This document shows, piece after piece, positions 49,692-63,500 of a stretch of 64,000 nucleotides of DNA. Under the pieces are notes generated by a model, which ran no database searches, was not told the origin of the DNA, and saw nothing but the letters and a program-made list of their open reading frames with translations. The position numbers and the translations under genes are program-made. Each line of letters opens with the position of its first letter. Position 1 is the first letter of the stretch. Origin of the DNA: Paragonimus westermani (Eukaryota > Platyhelminthes > Trematoda > Plagiorchiida > Troglotrematidae). Location of the stretch: positions 30,853 to 94,852 of the forward strand of contig QNGE01003068.1 in NCBI GenBank assembly GCA_008508345.1, read 5' to 3'.

Positions 49692-52165
49692 AGACAGCAA
49701 TACATCAGTGATTCACACTAATGCTTAACTGCCACACAACCATGAAGAAACAGCAAACCCTATATAGAAAGACAGAAGGAAAAAGAAGGGGACGGGAAGG
49801 GACCTAACTACTGAGAATGACTACGTCCATATTCAAACATTCAGCATCAAGGTGTCTACACCCTGCAAACAAACAAGTGCTGATGTGATTGATCCGTTCG
49901 CACAATTCGGAAGAGTTGTGTTAAGAAGGTTGCGGCTCGTTACTATTCCAGGGGGTGAATGAGTAGAATATCTCCCCATTTTCGAACTCTATAGGATAAA
50001 AGTGTTATCCTCTTGGTGAGCAAGAGTAAAGATTCCGGTAGACAGTATGCAATAAAGAAATAGTGTAAACTGAGTACCACTCGCATATGACTGCAGCTTC
50101 GGCATTCCGAGGTATACTTTAGCCAGCTGCCCTCGCTCAATTGCATTAATCAAATTTCTCATTAATGATTAGTAACGGAAGTGATGTTCAGCAATTTTTA
50201 TACCTTTTGTGGTTCCAACTTGGTGGGATAATTCAAAGCGTTCTCTCATAAGTGAAGCTGCTTTGTATGGGGCCGATGGTGTAGCGATGATGATACTCTT
50301 CGTCGATTGTATAACCTTGAAGACATACTTAAACAAAACGGTTTATGGAACGATTTAACAGACCAAAGGTCAACAACCAACCAGTCCATTTAGGTTTGTC
50401 AAAAGCTGTATTTATTGGATTTTCTTTCAAGGAAAAAAATGTTTATCTACTCTTGAAATATCGATTAATCTCCGCTGTTAAACGAGTTTTCTAAGTGGCT
50501 AAAGTAGTTCTCAGTCTTGACACAACTAGAATGCCAACGTTTGCCATTAAGAATCGTCTACATTTCTTTCTCATCCCCCACTGGATATATCAATATTCGT
50601 ATGGGTAAAGTTCCGCATACACAGGAGTGACGTAGAACCAGCTGCGAGTCGGGTTGGCATAGCATTTACGCAACCATGTGCAGGTATGGCCAAAGGTCAT
50701 TCACACAAGACGCCAGTTTCACCTATTACGCGTCATGTGCTCCGGAAAAATCACGACATTAACAGACCGTTGGCATTCCCAGTCATCTTCAAGCTTCAGA
50801 ATAAACGCTTACTCCACTTTACCTAGGCAACTGTCATTAAACGGTTGGAGCTTCCACTTGTGTTCGAAAGAAACTGTTTATCAAATTAGCACCAACTTAG
50901 TAACGCCCGTGGACATTATCCACGATTGAAAAGGCATTCTCCGTAGACGATCGTATTTTGTAATTTTCATTTCTGCAGTATGTATTCGATAATCAGTTCG
51001 AATGAAGATCGTGCAATGCACCACTACTAGATTGACTTTTCAAGTTCATTTGGGGGAAAGCCTGCTTCGGCTGCTGTTCAAGTATTACCTACTCGCACTG
51101 TATCACGAGGCAGGCAAACTGGAAAAGAAACTCTTGTCATGTAAAAAAGTCATCGCCAGAAGACATGGTAGACAAAACCAATCAGTCTTATTTCCGTCTG
51201 CTAACTGGCGAGATGTGCAGTCTTCACTCACAAACTTGACATTGCCGAAAAATCTGGCTAATTTTCTGTTCCAGACTATGACAAGGTTGTTGTATGTTTA
51301 TACCCCTCAAGTTGGCATCTAAGATACCGTGTGTGCCAAATTCATTCCTTTACTTTGGAGACAAACCGTGTCGCTCATGGGAGAAGAGTGATTTTTCACG
51401 CATTGAGGATTTTCTGCAGGTAAAGGTGTCAGCGGTGAATATTCTTTAACGTTGTGCGTGTCTACAGCTTCGTGACCGGTGAAAACGTTGGTAGATTTGG
51501 TAGCTCGTGTCGATGGTTTAGGTGAAGTGTTGTCCACCAAGCACGGCGTTCATTTTGCAAACCACAATCCCCAAACCTATATGCTCAAGCTCGCACGCAC
51601 TAATGATGTCATCTCACTCAGTGAAATGACGTTTGTAGAGCGAGTTACAAAATAGTTGAACAGCCGAACATCTAGAACGTGTATTGAGAGTTCAGACTGC
51701 AGCTCCCTAAGCAACTGACTTGATGTAACCGTCGTGAACGACAAGATGGGTAAACATTTTGCCGTCCAAATGCGAGAAAGCCCCAAAGAAAACTGCCCGA
51801 CAATGTCAGGTTTCGCATTTGGGCGAACTGACATTTCTTACTCTCACGACCCTACAGTACATCGCAAATGGGGCTCTGATTCTCACATCGCACGATGTCG
51901 ACAACCGTTAAATGTCTTGATTAGCACCAACGACCAAACGTGTGTTGCACACTCAGACAAACAGTCACGTTAACATGAAGACAACCACAAGTTTTCCTTC
52001 TCCAAACGGATTATAAACTTCAGTAGAGCCGACAAAAGACTGAGAGGATACGATTTATGCTCGAGCTGCATCTCTACTGGTGTTTACTGTAGACCTGGTA
52101 GAAAGTGCAAAATTACAAACCACAAAACAATCACAAAAGGTCAGCGTTCTAAACCAGTTCGGTTC
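49692..52165. other. No supportable gene
   Basis: Minus frames at 51319-51540 (73 codons) and 51577-51834 (85 codons) follow each other and have protein-like composition rich in Ser and Thr, but I recognise no motif in them. Plus frames at 50678-50929 and 51002-51322 are equally anonymous. Confidence 0.4.
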
Positions 52166-52169
52166 CTAC

Positions 52170-53335
52170 ACGACAGCATCAATGTCACGAATTTTTTGTA
52201 CACACAAAATGGGATGTCGGTGTCTGATTGCAACAGCCCCGGCATATCGTAGCAAACGTTTGTTTTGAGTTCAAAACAGGATATGAAGTGTCCTTGACGA
52301 GTCAATCACGTTGCGTCACCAAGTGATGCTTGGCAGTCGGTGACGCTGGATTTTTTCGGGTGTTTGGTGTCAAGTTGTCTGATTGTGTGGTCGTTTGTTG
52401 AACCCATTTCGGTAAGTGTTCGGCAACCCTGGTTGTAAGCTGACATTCAGTTCTTCCAACATGGGATGCTCCACGTCCACATTCTCATTCATAGTTTACG
52501 TTGGTCTGGTGATCGGAGGCGTCAGTTGCTTAATCGAAGGCAGGGAATTCGTATCGTTCTGTACACGATCACCGTCTTCACAGCCAAGAACGCGCGAGCA
52601 ACAGTTTACCTTAAACGGTTTCGAATATTCGACAAACATTATCTTTTTTGAGCGGCAGTTGTTAAACTGCTGTATTCTTGGGAACTGGGTTGAGAATTAC
52701 TTTGCACATTGTTCATGTTGAATGCTCCCATAAATCCTCTCGGATAACCGTTATCTCACAAAGTCTGTTCTATTTGACGGAGTTTATCATCCACAGTGTC
52801 ACTAATAAAAAGCCATCTGGCCAGGTCGAATGGCGTTCATACCAGTCTTCTTTTATAGGCTACTGGAACAACGCGTAGGTATTGATCGACCCACGTATTC
52901 TTCTGATATATAGCACGTTGAATGGACCCATTCCTTTTCTTATTCATACTGACATCCAGAAACGACAGTCGGTCAATAATCCCGCTTTCTAAAATGTAAC
53001 GAATAATTGGATGTAAATAGTTCTTTTGGTCTGGCCATTCTGTTGCATGCATCCGATCATTTGTGACTACAATTGTCATTAAAATACCTTCCATAGAGGA
53101 CCAAACTGTCCGATTTACTGGCCATTTGCTTTTTGCAGTTTAACCACGAAGATATCAACTACACCTGGATCAAATAGACTGACTAGCACCACTCCAACAA
53201 CCTGACAATAAGCCTTGTCTTGAAAGTTAATGTTTGTGTTAAATATATGCAGCAAAATTAGGCGTTTTAATTCACTTTGCAGGATTGCGCTGTTAATCTT
53301 ATTTAAAGTCATGTCGAACAGCAAAACCAGCTGGT
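52170..53335 (-). pseudogene. Penelope-like retroelement C: decayed reverse transcriptase plus GIY-YIG relic
   Basis: Minus-strand translations in several frames give the element's order. An FNTNINFQDKAYCQVVGV block (near 53240-53190) is RT motif B. A degraded catalytic block at about 53090-53060 reads Tyr-x-Arg-Tyr-Phe-Asn-Asp where element A has YKRYVDD. LSFLDVSM and the RAIYQKNTW block lie at 52970-52895. NGYPRGF is near 52750. The nuclease part ASHVGRTECQLTTRVAEHLPKWVQ is at about 52470-52398 (VGR for YIGR, with the Glu-His pair kept). The C-terminal block (LRYAGAVAIRHRHP) is near 52250-52210. Several frameshifts and stops break it, and no RT N-terminus is seen upstream, so it is also 5' truncated. 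It belongs to a different subfamily from element A. Confidence 0.88.
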
Positions 53336-54686
53336 TTCTTTTAACAACACACTTGTGAATGACGAACCTATGTTTATGAAAGCCATATATTTGTAATACA
53401 TGTTAAGATTGTACAACAACGCGGCTAGACCAAAGCTGCTAATGACCATTTTATCTGCCATCACCTAGCACGAAAGGAAGTTTCAACGCTGACGAGTAAA
53501 GCGCGAGTACATAGCTCCTGACAGTTAAACAAAGCACTCAGTCTCATAGTTACCTGACAAGCGATCTTAAACATAGGTGAAATTGCTGGTCATCTGTGAA
53601 ACCACTCACTGTAACGTGAAAATAATGGAGACAAAGTAGAAAGCTTTCTATGAAACTGAAAGATTTACGCACAAACACTTTTAATGAAAAAATCACTCCA
53701 ATCTCGTTTAGTGAATAAGAAAATCAAGATCAATTCAAAGACAGCTAACTGAAGAACAGGGAAACATTAGATTGCGATAACAATGAAAATAACCTCATGT
53801 TATTTTTCTCTACTCCAGGCAAGTATAGGAAGTTTTGTCTTTGCAGTCCTGAGTTTGATGTTTTAATCCTCCATCACAAAGGGTAGCATTACCTTGTTGA
53901 AAATGTGAAACAGTCAACTAAAAACGATGTTCCTCACATGACTGATCGACCAACCTTAAATCTAATCTATGCATTTAAAACTTTATTGTAATCAACTTGC
54001 GTATTTAAAGTTACGACGTTTAAGATGTCCTCCAAGAAAGCAAAAGGCTACCGTTTCGGCAGGTACCGGTAGCTGTGCTTTCGAAAATGAGTGTTCACAG
54101 TGGCAACCTTGCTTTTATTCTTGGCATGGATCTTGCTAAAGTCTAACACTATTTTTTTTGGAATGCCCAATAACCGACCTTTTATACAAAGTTAGAATGG
54201 GATAAACGGATTTCTCTCCTTTTCTCCGTTAGCGGAATAACTATTGTTGGGTCGTAACATCCAAATAAAAGTCTTCTGCAACTAGAAGACTTCCGCGTAA
54301 ATCCCATGCGGCACCGCCAATAAAGCTTTACTAAATGCTTCCGATTAGACAGTTCCTGTCTTCAGTAGAAAGTCATTCAGTGAAAGATCTATAAAGAGGA
54401 AACTATCTTCTGAGTTGTGGCATCTCATATGCCATACCCTGTTGATTGATACCAAGGCCATTTCAGACAATCAAATTAGCTTCATAAGTATGGCAAGCTA
54501 TTGAGAACAGTTCTCCGAAGGATATCCAAGTACCCAGAATTTGTTGCTGAAGTTATCTTGCTTTGTGTGGCAGATACTTCACAATTTTGTAATGACATCA
54601 GCAACATAAATCTTTCATTAATAGGAATCGGGATTACGCATCCCCAACAACCTTGCACTTAGTGAAGGTATTTATTATCTTCTCAG
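53336..54686. other. No recognisable gene
   Basis: No frame of note. The missing RT N-terminus of element C would be expected just above 53335 on the minus strand, but I could not find it. Confidence 0.4.
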
Positions 54687-55042
54687 GGTGACTGTATCAA
54701 CTATCAAGTCGCAGATTGCTTTCGAACTTCTAGAACCCATTTTAATTCATCATATCTCTGAAAGTAATTACTCTTCCCTAGCACTCAAAATGGAGTCAGT
54801 CCCTTCCAAAGAGATTAAATTATACGGCACGGTGTACAGTAAACTCACAATGATTCTTGATATGCACAATGTTTTCCAACACCGCCTACAGAACTATAGA
54901 ATTTTCACCAATCTTGTATCGCCATTGAAACGGTCTGGCCAACACACCGGCCGTAAGGATCATAGACACAATGGTGGTTTGTATCCAGCCAGTATTGATC
55001 CTAAATACTTTCAGTGCGGGATACCTCCACTCCCACTGACAA
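54687..55042 (+). CDS. Possible internal coding exon of an unrecognised gene
   Basis: A good acceptor (TTTATTATCTTCTCAG, ending 54686) opens a frame that stays open for 118 codons to a donor GTACGT at 55043 (exon end phase 1). The frame would close at a TAG soon after. The encoded stretch starts with an amphipathic, Ile/Leu/Ser-rich part and becomes basic with His, Arg and Gly (near residues 85-98), ending Pro-rich. I recognise no domain and found no partner exons, so this is a candidate only. Confidence 0.33.
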
Positions 55043-56988
55043 GTACGTGTCATCGGTAGCGAAACGTCATCATGCTGACGGAGGGTGCCAAGAAGTTTAG
55101 CCAGATCTCAAAGGAGAATAGGAAAAAATGAACCTAGATCTCCTGTATCTGGCTGTCAGGCTGATCTGGATGAAGGCCAAAACGTGTATGGTGAGCACTG
55201 AATGATCGAGTAAGTGAGTCTGTGTACCGTAGAATGCACGCGGACACCATGGGTGACAAAGAGTTCATCTCTGTGAGGATATATGAGTGATCCACTTGGA
55301 TGAGCATAAGCTTCAGTCGTCGCCATGCGGGAGTGCGAGTAAATCAAGTAACCCTATGCCTCGAGTGCCTCCCCCCAATTGAAAGCCCCATTGCCGCCGT
55401 GGCAGCTGAATACAAGGCTGGAACACCCAGAATATTTCATCGATTGCGGTTACCAAACGTGGGCAAATTTCTCTTGGGTAGCTGGCAAAATTCTACAAGC
55501 TCACTCTGACTTTTGTTATCTATGTGTGATGCAGACAGAGAAAAGCAGCTCAAATAACCTGGGTAGGAATCTGCCGATAATTATCAACAGAACTGTGGGA
55601 TCGACCGTAGACCAGCCGCAATCAGCTGTACTCAATTACTGTGATTCCTTAAGACAACGGTGAACACTGGAGTTAGTTGACTAAGCATACATCCAAGGTG
55701 TGTCAACCGACAGCTCACACTCCATAAACCATACAAGTCATGATAGGAATCAGCTGCTGCATGCGCACCACCTCGGGTCAAACCAGCCACCAGTTTCGGT
55801 TAGTTTAAGTCTTGTTTGATAAAATGTTCTATATACAGAATTTTGTGAACTAACGTACGCGTCCGATATGTGTACATGCTGTGCTCCGACTGAACCCAGG
55901 TTCCTCCCAATAAGCCCGTCAATTTTTGACATTCCTCATGAACGAACCCACTTTTCCAAACTCATCACGATCAACAGAACAGGCCACGCACTCTCTTGTT
56001 TAGCCTGGATGAAGACTTTCGTTGTTGTGTACCTCCCAGCGGTGGTCGCTTACGTGATCCGGGATTAAGGCAACTAGGTCATCCGGTCAACATTTTTCGT
56101 TTGACTTTATGTGTGACGCTCATTCGTTTATTCCATTCTTCGCCAAGCGTGAACAAACTGGACACTGGAATACAACGAGGAAAAGAACACACCTTCAGAA
56201 AAGTTTACACCAGATGCGTTGTGCACTTTTCTTCCGACGGCAAAAAATAGTTCAAAACATCTCAAGACTTGAAAGCTCTTAACCAATGGAAGTCGGTGAA
56301 AAACTTCGGTATGCGCTGCCTAGGTTATCATCTCCCTAACTCATAGCAAGGTAAACCCACTATGTTCAGTGAATTATGTCACAGGGTGACCGATATCTAC
56401 AACCAAAGCAAAAAAGAGCATCAAGCGTCCTAATTGCTGATAACATTTGAGAAGAACGGCTAATCATGGCATATCATTTTGCAACAAAATTGTTGACATC
56501 ACCACTTTGACCTTTCCAGCTAATCACTTCGGTCACCTGAACCGTTATCCAGTTAGCGGAAATGTAGCAGAAGAACCAGCCGTGAGTACGGAGTAAGGGG
56601 TCGCCAAATGTGTACTATTGGTTTTCGAACATACATTCGACGTCCGTAAAACAAGGCGTGCAGCTGCATGCTATCACCGAAATGTACCTTTCCTGATGCA
56701 GCAGTATATCTAACATCGTCCACAGCCAGGTAGGAGAGCACGCTCTAGTATACGAAAAAATTTCAATGAAATGCATCAGAATGTATGCCTTCCTGTGGTT
56801 ACACTGAAGTAAACATTGCAGCCTGAGTTGCTGGTAGCAATCGTACACAAACATTTGTCTGGTATTCAGCTAATGCAGATGTAGTGTGCGTTAAGAATGA
56901 GCGAATAATTATGGAGGAAGATACGGTGTGACAAACAAGCTTGTTTTCGGCAATTCATCTTCAGATCAAACACACAACATTTATATGA
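55043..56988. other. No supportable gene
   Basis: Several frames of 60-95 codons on both strands (for example 55300-55509, 55379-55663 and 55996-56250 plus). Composition between 55300 and 55650 is somewhat more GC-rich and protein-like, but no motif, splice frame or retroelement block is recognised. Confidence 0.35.
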
Positions 56989-57540
56989 AACATTTTGTCA
57001 GGGCGAACAAGACGAGCAACAAGTTCAAATGAGATTAAACACATCATAGATACATACAATCACGTCACAATTATAATGCAACTGTAACAGTTTGATCAGT
57101 CATGGTGTGGGTGATAAGCCAAGGCAACCGCGAAATCAAAGCAAAACGCTTCTGTGCGCATAAGGCTGGGTTATACAGTAGGATTCCGATCGCCTCAGAT
57201 GTAGCCCAAAATCGTCCACCACCCTTGACTCTGTAAACCGGACGGAAAGAACAGGCCGGGTTGACGGTACGGAGCGCATAGACAAAATGTGCCGCAATTA
57301 CGCTGACCATTGTCTTGATGTTGTTGATTCAAGCTGGATGCTCAAGGACAAGTTGACATAAGGGTTTTGCTCAAATTTTGCGACTGCCCTGGCTTACCAC
57401 CCACACTATGACTGATCAAACTGTTACAGTTCAAGTTGCATCCTAATTGTGATGTAACTTTATTAAAACCCTGTCTCCATATGTATCTGTGATGTGTTTG
57501 ATCTCATTTGAACTTTTTGCCCTGACAAAATGTTATGTAT
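56989..57540. repeat. Second inverted repeat (fold-back) with about 195-nt spacer
   Basis: Left arm 56989-57156 and right arm 57352-57540 are reverse complements with small gaps. Shared landmarks are ACATTTTGTCAGGGC, GTTCAAATGAGAT and CTGTAACAGTTTGATCAGTCAT (21 of 22 or better in each). The right arm carries an extra stretch of about 20 bases. The spacer is 57157-57351. The minus-strand frame 57071-57310 (79 codons) covers the spacer and part of the left arm. I do not recognise it. The arms share no obvious sequence with the fold-back at 7007-7489. Confidence 0.75.
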
Positions 57541-60500
57541 TTGGTCTGTTGGAGAATGTGGCAGCGACCACCTCACCGTCGCTAGTTTGTCCCTGAGACA
57601 TTGAAATTCCGTGATAATGCCACTAGTGGTCACAATACGTTGAACCAGACGATACACGTCTCCTGTTCCGAACTTGTACATCTTTCACCTTCAGGTAAAA
57701 CATAACTGATTTTGTACGTCCATACTATTTGGGCGTTTATTTGTGAGTTGTGTCCTCGTTTGGTTATACACTTAGACAATGCGTAACAAAGCTAGTGGAT
57801 ATGTGGATTGGCCGCCTGGAGTAAGTGGCCGCGATGAGTCTTAATCATGCGGTGTTCTCAGAATCTTTTCTTTGCACTATTGACCAGAATTGAGAAAAGT
57901 AAAGATTTCATCGCTAATCCGTGTTACTTAACGGATGCTGTCGACCGAAATACAAAAGTGAGAAATAGACCTATATAACGCATTTGCAAGTGACTTGCCA
58001 TCAGTGGCACATTTAACTTCAGTACATTCAGGTATAATCAACCTTTGTGCCGTCCACGGGATCGCGGATGCCGACCATATCAATTCTGTTGTCTACAGAT
58101 GGGGCATGCGGATCTTAAACAATTACTAGCTCACTGACAATTATTATTCATTCTAATGGTAAACAGCCCATTTTTGATGCCATCTGTATTTCTGTAATAT
58201 ATCGATTGGTTCACTGACCTGCTATTGGTGGCCAATCAAGGTTACATGGGGGTCTGTCCACACGAATAACAGTGTTACGTAGAAAGAGCAGTTAACTAAC
58301 TGGAAGAAAGAACAGGGATCGTACCAAGCATAACAAAGTCCCAACCGTGATCTTGTCGAGAAAAAAACAGTAGCTAAAGTCAGAACCTGATTCTCAAACG
58401 TGCTGAACTTGTCAAATAACTGTCAAATTTTTGTGTATTGCGATATATCCTTTTTCCCGTAGATGATGTTAATGATAAATCAGATCACCGGAGTCTTCAG
58501 AAATATTCTCTCTCAAAGCTGGAATAGGGCTAATTACCCCACTACGTAGTGTGATATATTGCCCTTTACTAGCGATGTGGTGTAAATGGACCCCTCAGTA
58601 AGGGCGGCCACGTACAACATCTATCATCAATAAACGTTGTGCAATATTGTCGCCAGACGGGCTATCAAAGTTATAAATTTCACTTGGACGATGAGAAATC
58701 CGTTGACTAATGATTTAATTTCTATTTTTTGCACATATTCAATACAACTTGTTTTTAGTATTTAGCACAAAAAACGCCTGGAACAGAGACAAAAGTCATC
58801 ATCGCGCACCCCGTAACTCCTCACCTAAGTAACTAAATCGCCGGCCGCCATCTACCTCGTTCACAATAACGACAACTTTTCCTTGTACTCCTGGATTACA
58901 CAAGTTCATTTTGTTTTTTTGGTTTGGTCAATGCTTTGAACTCATCAGGTGCATGATAACAGCCCGTTAATAATTGGAACTTGACTGAATCGACAAGTCT
59001 GACAATCGCTTTGCATTTAGCAACATAGTCCTCTACTTAGTATCATGATACAGAACTCATATTTTTCCAAGTTGAACGGCCTCCAGCCACTTCGTCGCAT
59101 TCGTGTACAGCCTATCCCATAGAAATGCAATCAATTACAGGCAGTTTTGCGACTGAATTCACTCGTTTTAGTCACCGTTTGCCGGTTCCCATCCTGTTCA
59201 AAATGTCTCACTTTGTGCATTGGAAACTCATCAGAGATCCTATTGTTTTCGTGAATTTGGAGCATCCTTCCGAGCAAATTATTAGCATCAAATTTGGTTT
59301 AATAGCATATCTTATAGCCAGTTGTTCCTGTTTTCACTTCGTGAACGTGCGTACTGGTCTCAACTCCGTTTTGCCGAGAACAGCAGGGGTAACCAAAGAA
59401 CTACACTGTCCTTATAGCGGAATGAACCAACTAGATGATTAGCGAAGACCAACGAATTCAAAACTAATGAAATGTGTACAGTAAACTTAAGTCGCGTGGT
59501 CAGCCAATTACTCACCAAGAATCATTCCATGGTCGCAAACGTGAGGTTTCCAATGAATGAAATTGCTTGTTTAAAATGTGGAAGCTCATGAACGATAAAC
59601 AGAACTGTTGCTAAATAGAAGATGGTAAAGAATCAAATTTGCTATCCCGAAACTCTTTATAGCCACTATAGTCACTAATTACCCTCGTCCAATTCACATA
59701 GCGGGCTCAACTCACAACAAATTATTTATATATTACTCATCAGTCCTTCGGACTTGTGCATCCTAGACAGGAACGCTGGGTCAGTATTTTATGTCGATAT
59801 AGCAAGAACGGGTGATCAACTATCTGATGAGGTTTACATTGTGCAGGCAGTTACGGTCAAATCAAACGTATTCCACATCAAATTGATTATCTTGTTCAGT
59901 TCCTCTGAGAACAAGTCACAAAGGCTATAAATTTCGGAACACTAACTACAATGGACTGACTCGATCTCTGCACGTGGCTTTCACAATGACTTTAGCCAAG
60001 CAGCCTGAACATCCTTCAGTGACAAAAATGAAGGGAGTGTAAATTATGGTGCTAACTCAGCCTACTCGTGGCAGATCAGATGATTACATTATGAAGCGTG
60101 TTGGTATCCACAAGTCCCACAAAGTTTTTCGGATCAATTTGACACTATGGGTCAGAATAGAGTTTCAAGTGTATGTCATCCGTAGTGTCATTTTTGTCCA
60201 GAACATTGATAATTAAGCTGTTGCAACATAGTTTGATCCCAGAAGCCGGATCTGATATTCATGAGGTGTATGGCACTCTAAAAACGTTGTTCACTTAACG
60301 TAATCCAGAAACCTTGAAAAGTGGATGCACGTAGTCGAAAACCTTCATAAACAAGGGAGGATATGGGACGGTTGTCTCAATTGAAGGCGGCATTGAAGTC
60401 GTCAAAATCTACCATTTTTCCATGAGAGAAAATCCACAGGGCTCTGAACCACTGAATGCAGACGTATGGGAATGGTACGTTGCTGCAACCTCCATTAAAT

Positions 60501-63500
60501 CCCCGTATACTGATAATACATCTTTTAGCAACAAAGTGAAGCCATTCTGAGAGGTACACAATGCAGTAAGACTGTCAACTGTCGGTGAAGCAGAAACCTG
60601 GTGTGTGAATAGTTTCATAGGGGTTTAAATCAACGTATCAATTACGACTGCTCTACAACAACCGTCATTTTGTGAAAGGCGATAACGCGATAATTGATGG
60701 CTTAAAACATGTATACCAGATTCTTCTCAGTTTTTCAAAAAACATATGAAGTATTTTTAATTTTAAACATATATCGAGTTAACAGATTGATAGGATCTGC
60801 GATGTCTGAGAGCTTTGTATTTTAATGGTTGTTTGTTTAATGACTCCTTTTATAAACATGGTTCCGCAGTATTCTCACAGACCGAACTGACGTGTGACTT
60901 CCATTACCATGAAACATACCTCAACGCTACTAAGATTTATGCTCAACATACATGGACAATTTCGGGATTCCATGACTCACCTATGAGTGTTAGCTTAACC
61001 GAAAATGTCATTTGATTCAGGTGGTGGACGGGATTTCAGAAAACCTTCTCGCTGGATTGCATTTTAACCAGCGAAAATACAATATTAATGACTCATGAAT
61101 CAACTTCCATCTTTTTGGTTGGCACGGTATGTCTCACTAGAAGTAAGAGTGTGGTACAGATGTTCCTTCCCACAGGTGAGTTTGCAAAGAATCATTTCGC
61201 AAAGTAGAATATATCCCCCTAACTCCAATGCACGACTTCATCCGTTGGCTAAATACATGACCTACTTATCACTGGCGATTACTCGTAGATACGGTTTCTA
61301 AGGCTGTCGACAGACAAGTTCCAACTAATCAACCTAGACGACAGGCGGATGAAACCGCTTCAGCCCTGGGCGAGGTAATTACTTAAGGTAAGACGGTCAA
61401 CTGGGAACATGTATCAGCTGTTGAGAAATGACAAAGCGTGAAATGAATACTGTAACCGGCCAGAGAAAGGTGTGGGAAAAGATGAACGTCCCAAACCCTC
61501 AGCGCCGATCTAGAGCTGTTCAGCAACACTGTACATTCTGCTAATGAACTTCTGTCACTTCCTACTCACAACAAATACGCGTAACTACCACCGTAACTAC
61601 TGACGCTGTTGGTGGTTTCACTAACAAACACCTCTGCATATTTGCGAACAGTTCCACAAATCCATCACCTCCATCCAGCATCATCCGTATAGATTTCCAC
61701 AATATATTTATGTATACACCATGCACGATCTTTCAAAGCTACTGAATCTGCGAGGTAATATGCCACATATTCATTTTCGTACTGACAAACTGTTACAGAC
61801 TCGTCGAAACCACTACGTGAGTCGTTGGTGGTCTTTGGGGGTAGGCATTATTCTCGGTGTCTAGAATATATACGCACTGACACCCATCATCAACCAAGAA
61901 GTCCACAAAGAACGCGCCTTAAACCGCCTTACACGTCATTAAGGGTTTGAATTATGATCAAATACATAGATGTTTATCTCGAGTTGTAATGGTGCTTGAT
62001 AGCTGATATGGTTTTCTTGTACAGCCCAGATACTTTCTGTTTTTGAAGAGTGGGTCAACCCAAATGATGGTTTCTTTCTAGATTTAAATGCAGCTTTCCA
62101 GTGAGCAGATCATTTAACATTGTTTGATGTTTTGTAGCCCCACACAGAAGCTACAGGATAAGAACGTTAGTACCACAATCAACGGGGCATTTTCAGAGTG
62201 TTCTGTGACCATAAGCATACCACGTAGAAACATTTGATATGGTTTCTCCAAAATTAACGCGAACCTGATGCATGTTCCTCCCGAATACTCAAGTTGGTTT
62301 TCAGGATTACACGTCAGCCATAGCCACCATAAATGTGCGATGTATTATAGTGTTCATTTTACTTAAGTAGTGTAAACAATTCCACAAAAATGAATTAGAA
62401 ATTGTAGAGAAGTGCATAAAATGGAATGTTGATATGTCACAATTCCCGTGAAGGAAATATGTCGTGCAATTACATTATCAGTACAATTATTCCAAAACAC
62501 AACATTCTGCAGAAAGGTTACAAAATGTCTTTAGAATATTTGCATTAAACATTATTCAAACACTGCAAGAGTAGTTCCTCACTCGATTTTACTAACGCGT
62601 AAATGGCACGATACTGTAAACAGTGCTCCAGGTTTCATTCACTTCTGGTGGCTTTCAACAAAGGTGTTGTAATCAAAGGAGCGGGCGCAGTGTGTTCACG
62701 GTGGTTAAGCGAACGTGTGTTGTGTCTGGTCGATTAGCTGAATCCAGCAGGCGTTGGATGAGAGTAAGATGAGTGTCATATGTAGGTAGCGTTCATGTCT
62801 GACGTTGTTGATTAGACCAATCCAAATGGCTGACGAGCGTTGTTTATCAGTGCGGATGGTACTGCTTAACTGAGTGTGAATGGCAGGAGATTCGGTACAG
62901 TAACATGAGGGGCTTGTTTTCAGTGTGGTTATCTGACGACATTACTTGTTTTGACCTTAACATTTTCAGAAGGTCGTTTGGTCTTTCCGACGTAGCATAA
63001 AAATGGTGAGAAAACGACCGCGACGATATCACAGGCTTGCCCACTTGACTACATCTAGTTGATCACCCAAGTCCAGCTAACGTTGACAAACTCGATTACA
63101 AGTCACCGATGTATGTCAGGCGGGGACGAGTACGTGGCTTCTTGATAGCTGGGTTCAAAACAAGGGGTAGATAGACGTTCATCTTAGTCAATACCAGTCA
63201 ATCAGCCGGAAACATTTCTACCTCTTCAATGGTGAGAGGTGCATTGATGAGCGCAGTTTAACATTTAAGAGAATAAAGCTTAGCCTATTAGAGATGACTG
63301 AACAAATTCAGAAGTTGAAATGTCCTGTCAAGATTTGTTCAGGAGGAAAGTCGGGGTAAATAAGGCGAACATAAATTCATGTAAACGAGACCGGTTTGAC
63401 TGGTAGGAGATGCATCATAGAGTTAATCGACAATGGAAAACATGATGACGCGAAGAACAACGTAAAGCCTACCCTGGCTTGAGTAAGAACAAATCTAGCG

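Noticed and set aside
49543..49728. Short plus frame with a poly-isoleucine run
   Set aside because: It is a translation of the ATC microsatellite.
52416..52721. 101-codon plus frame with a hydrophobic segment
   Set aside because: It is the opposite strand of the Penelope-like relic C nuclease region.
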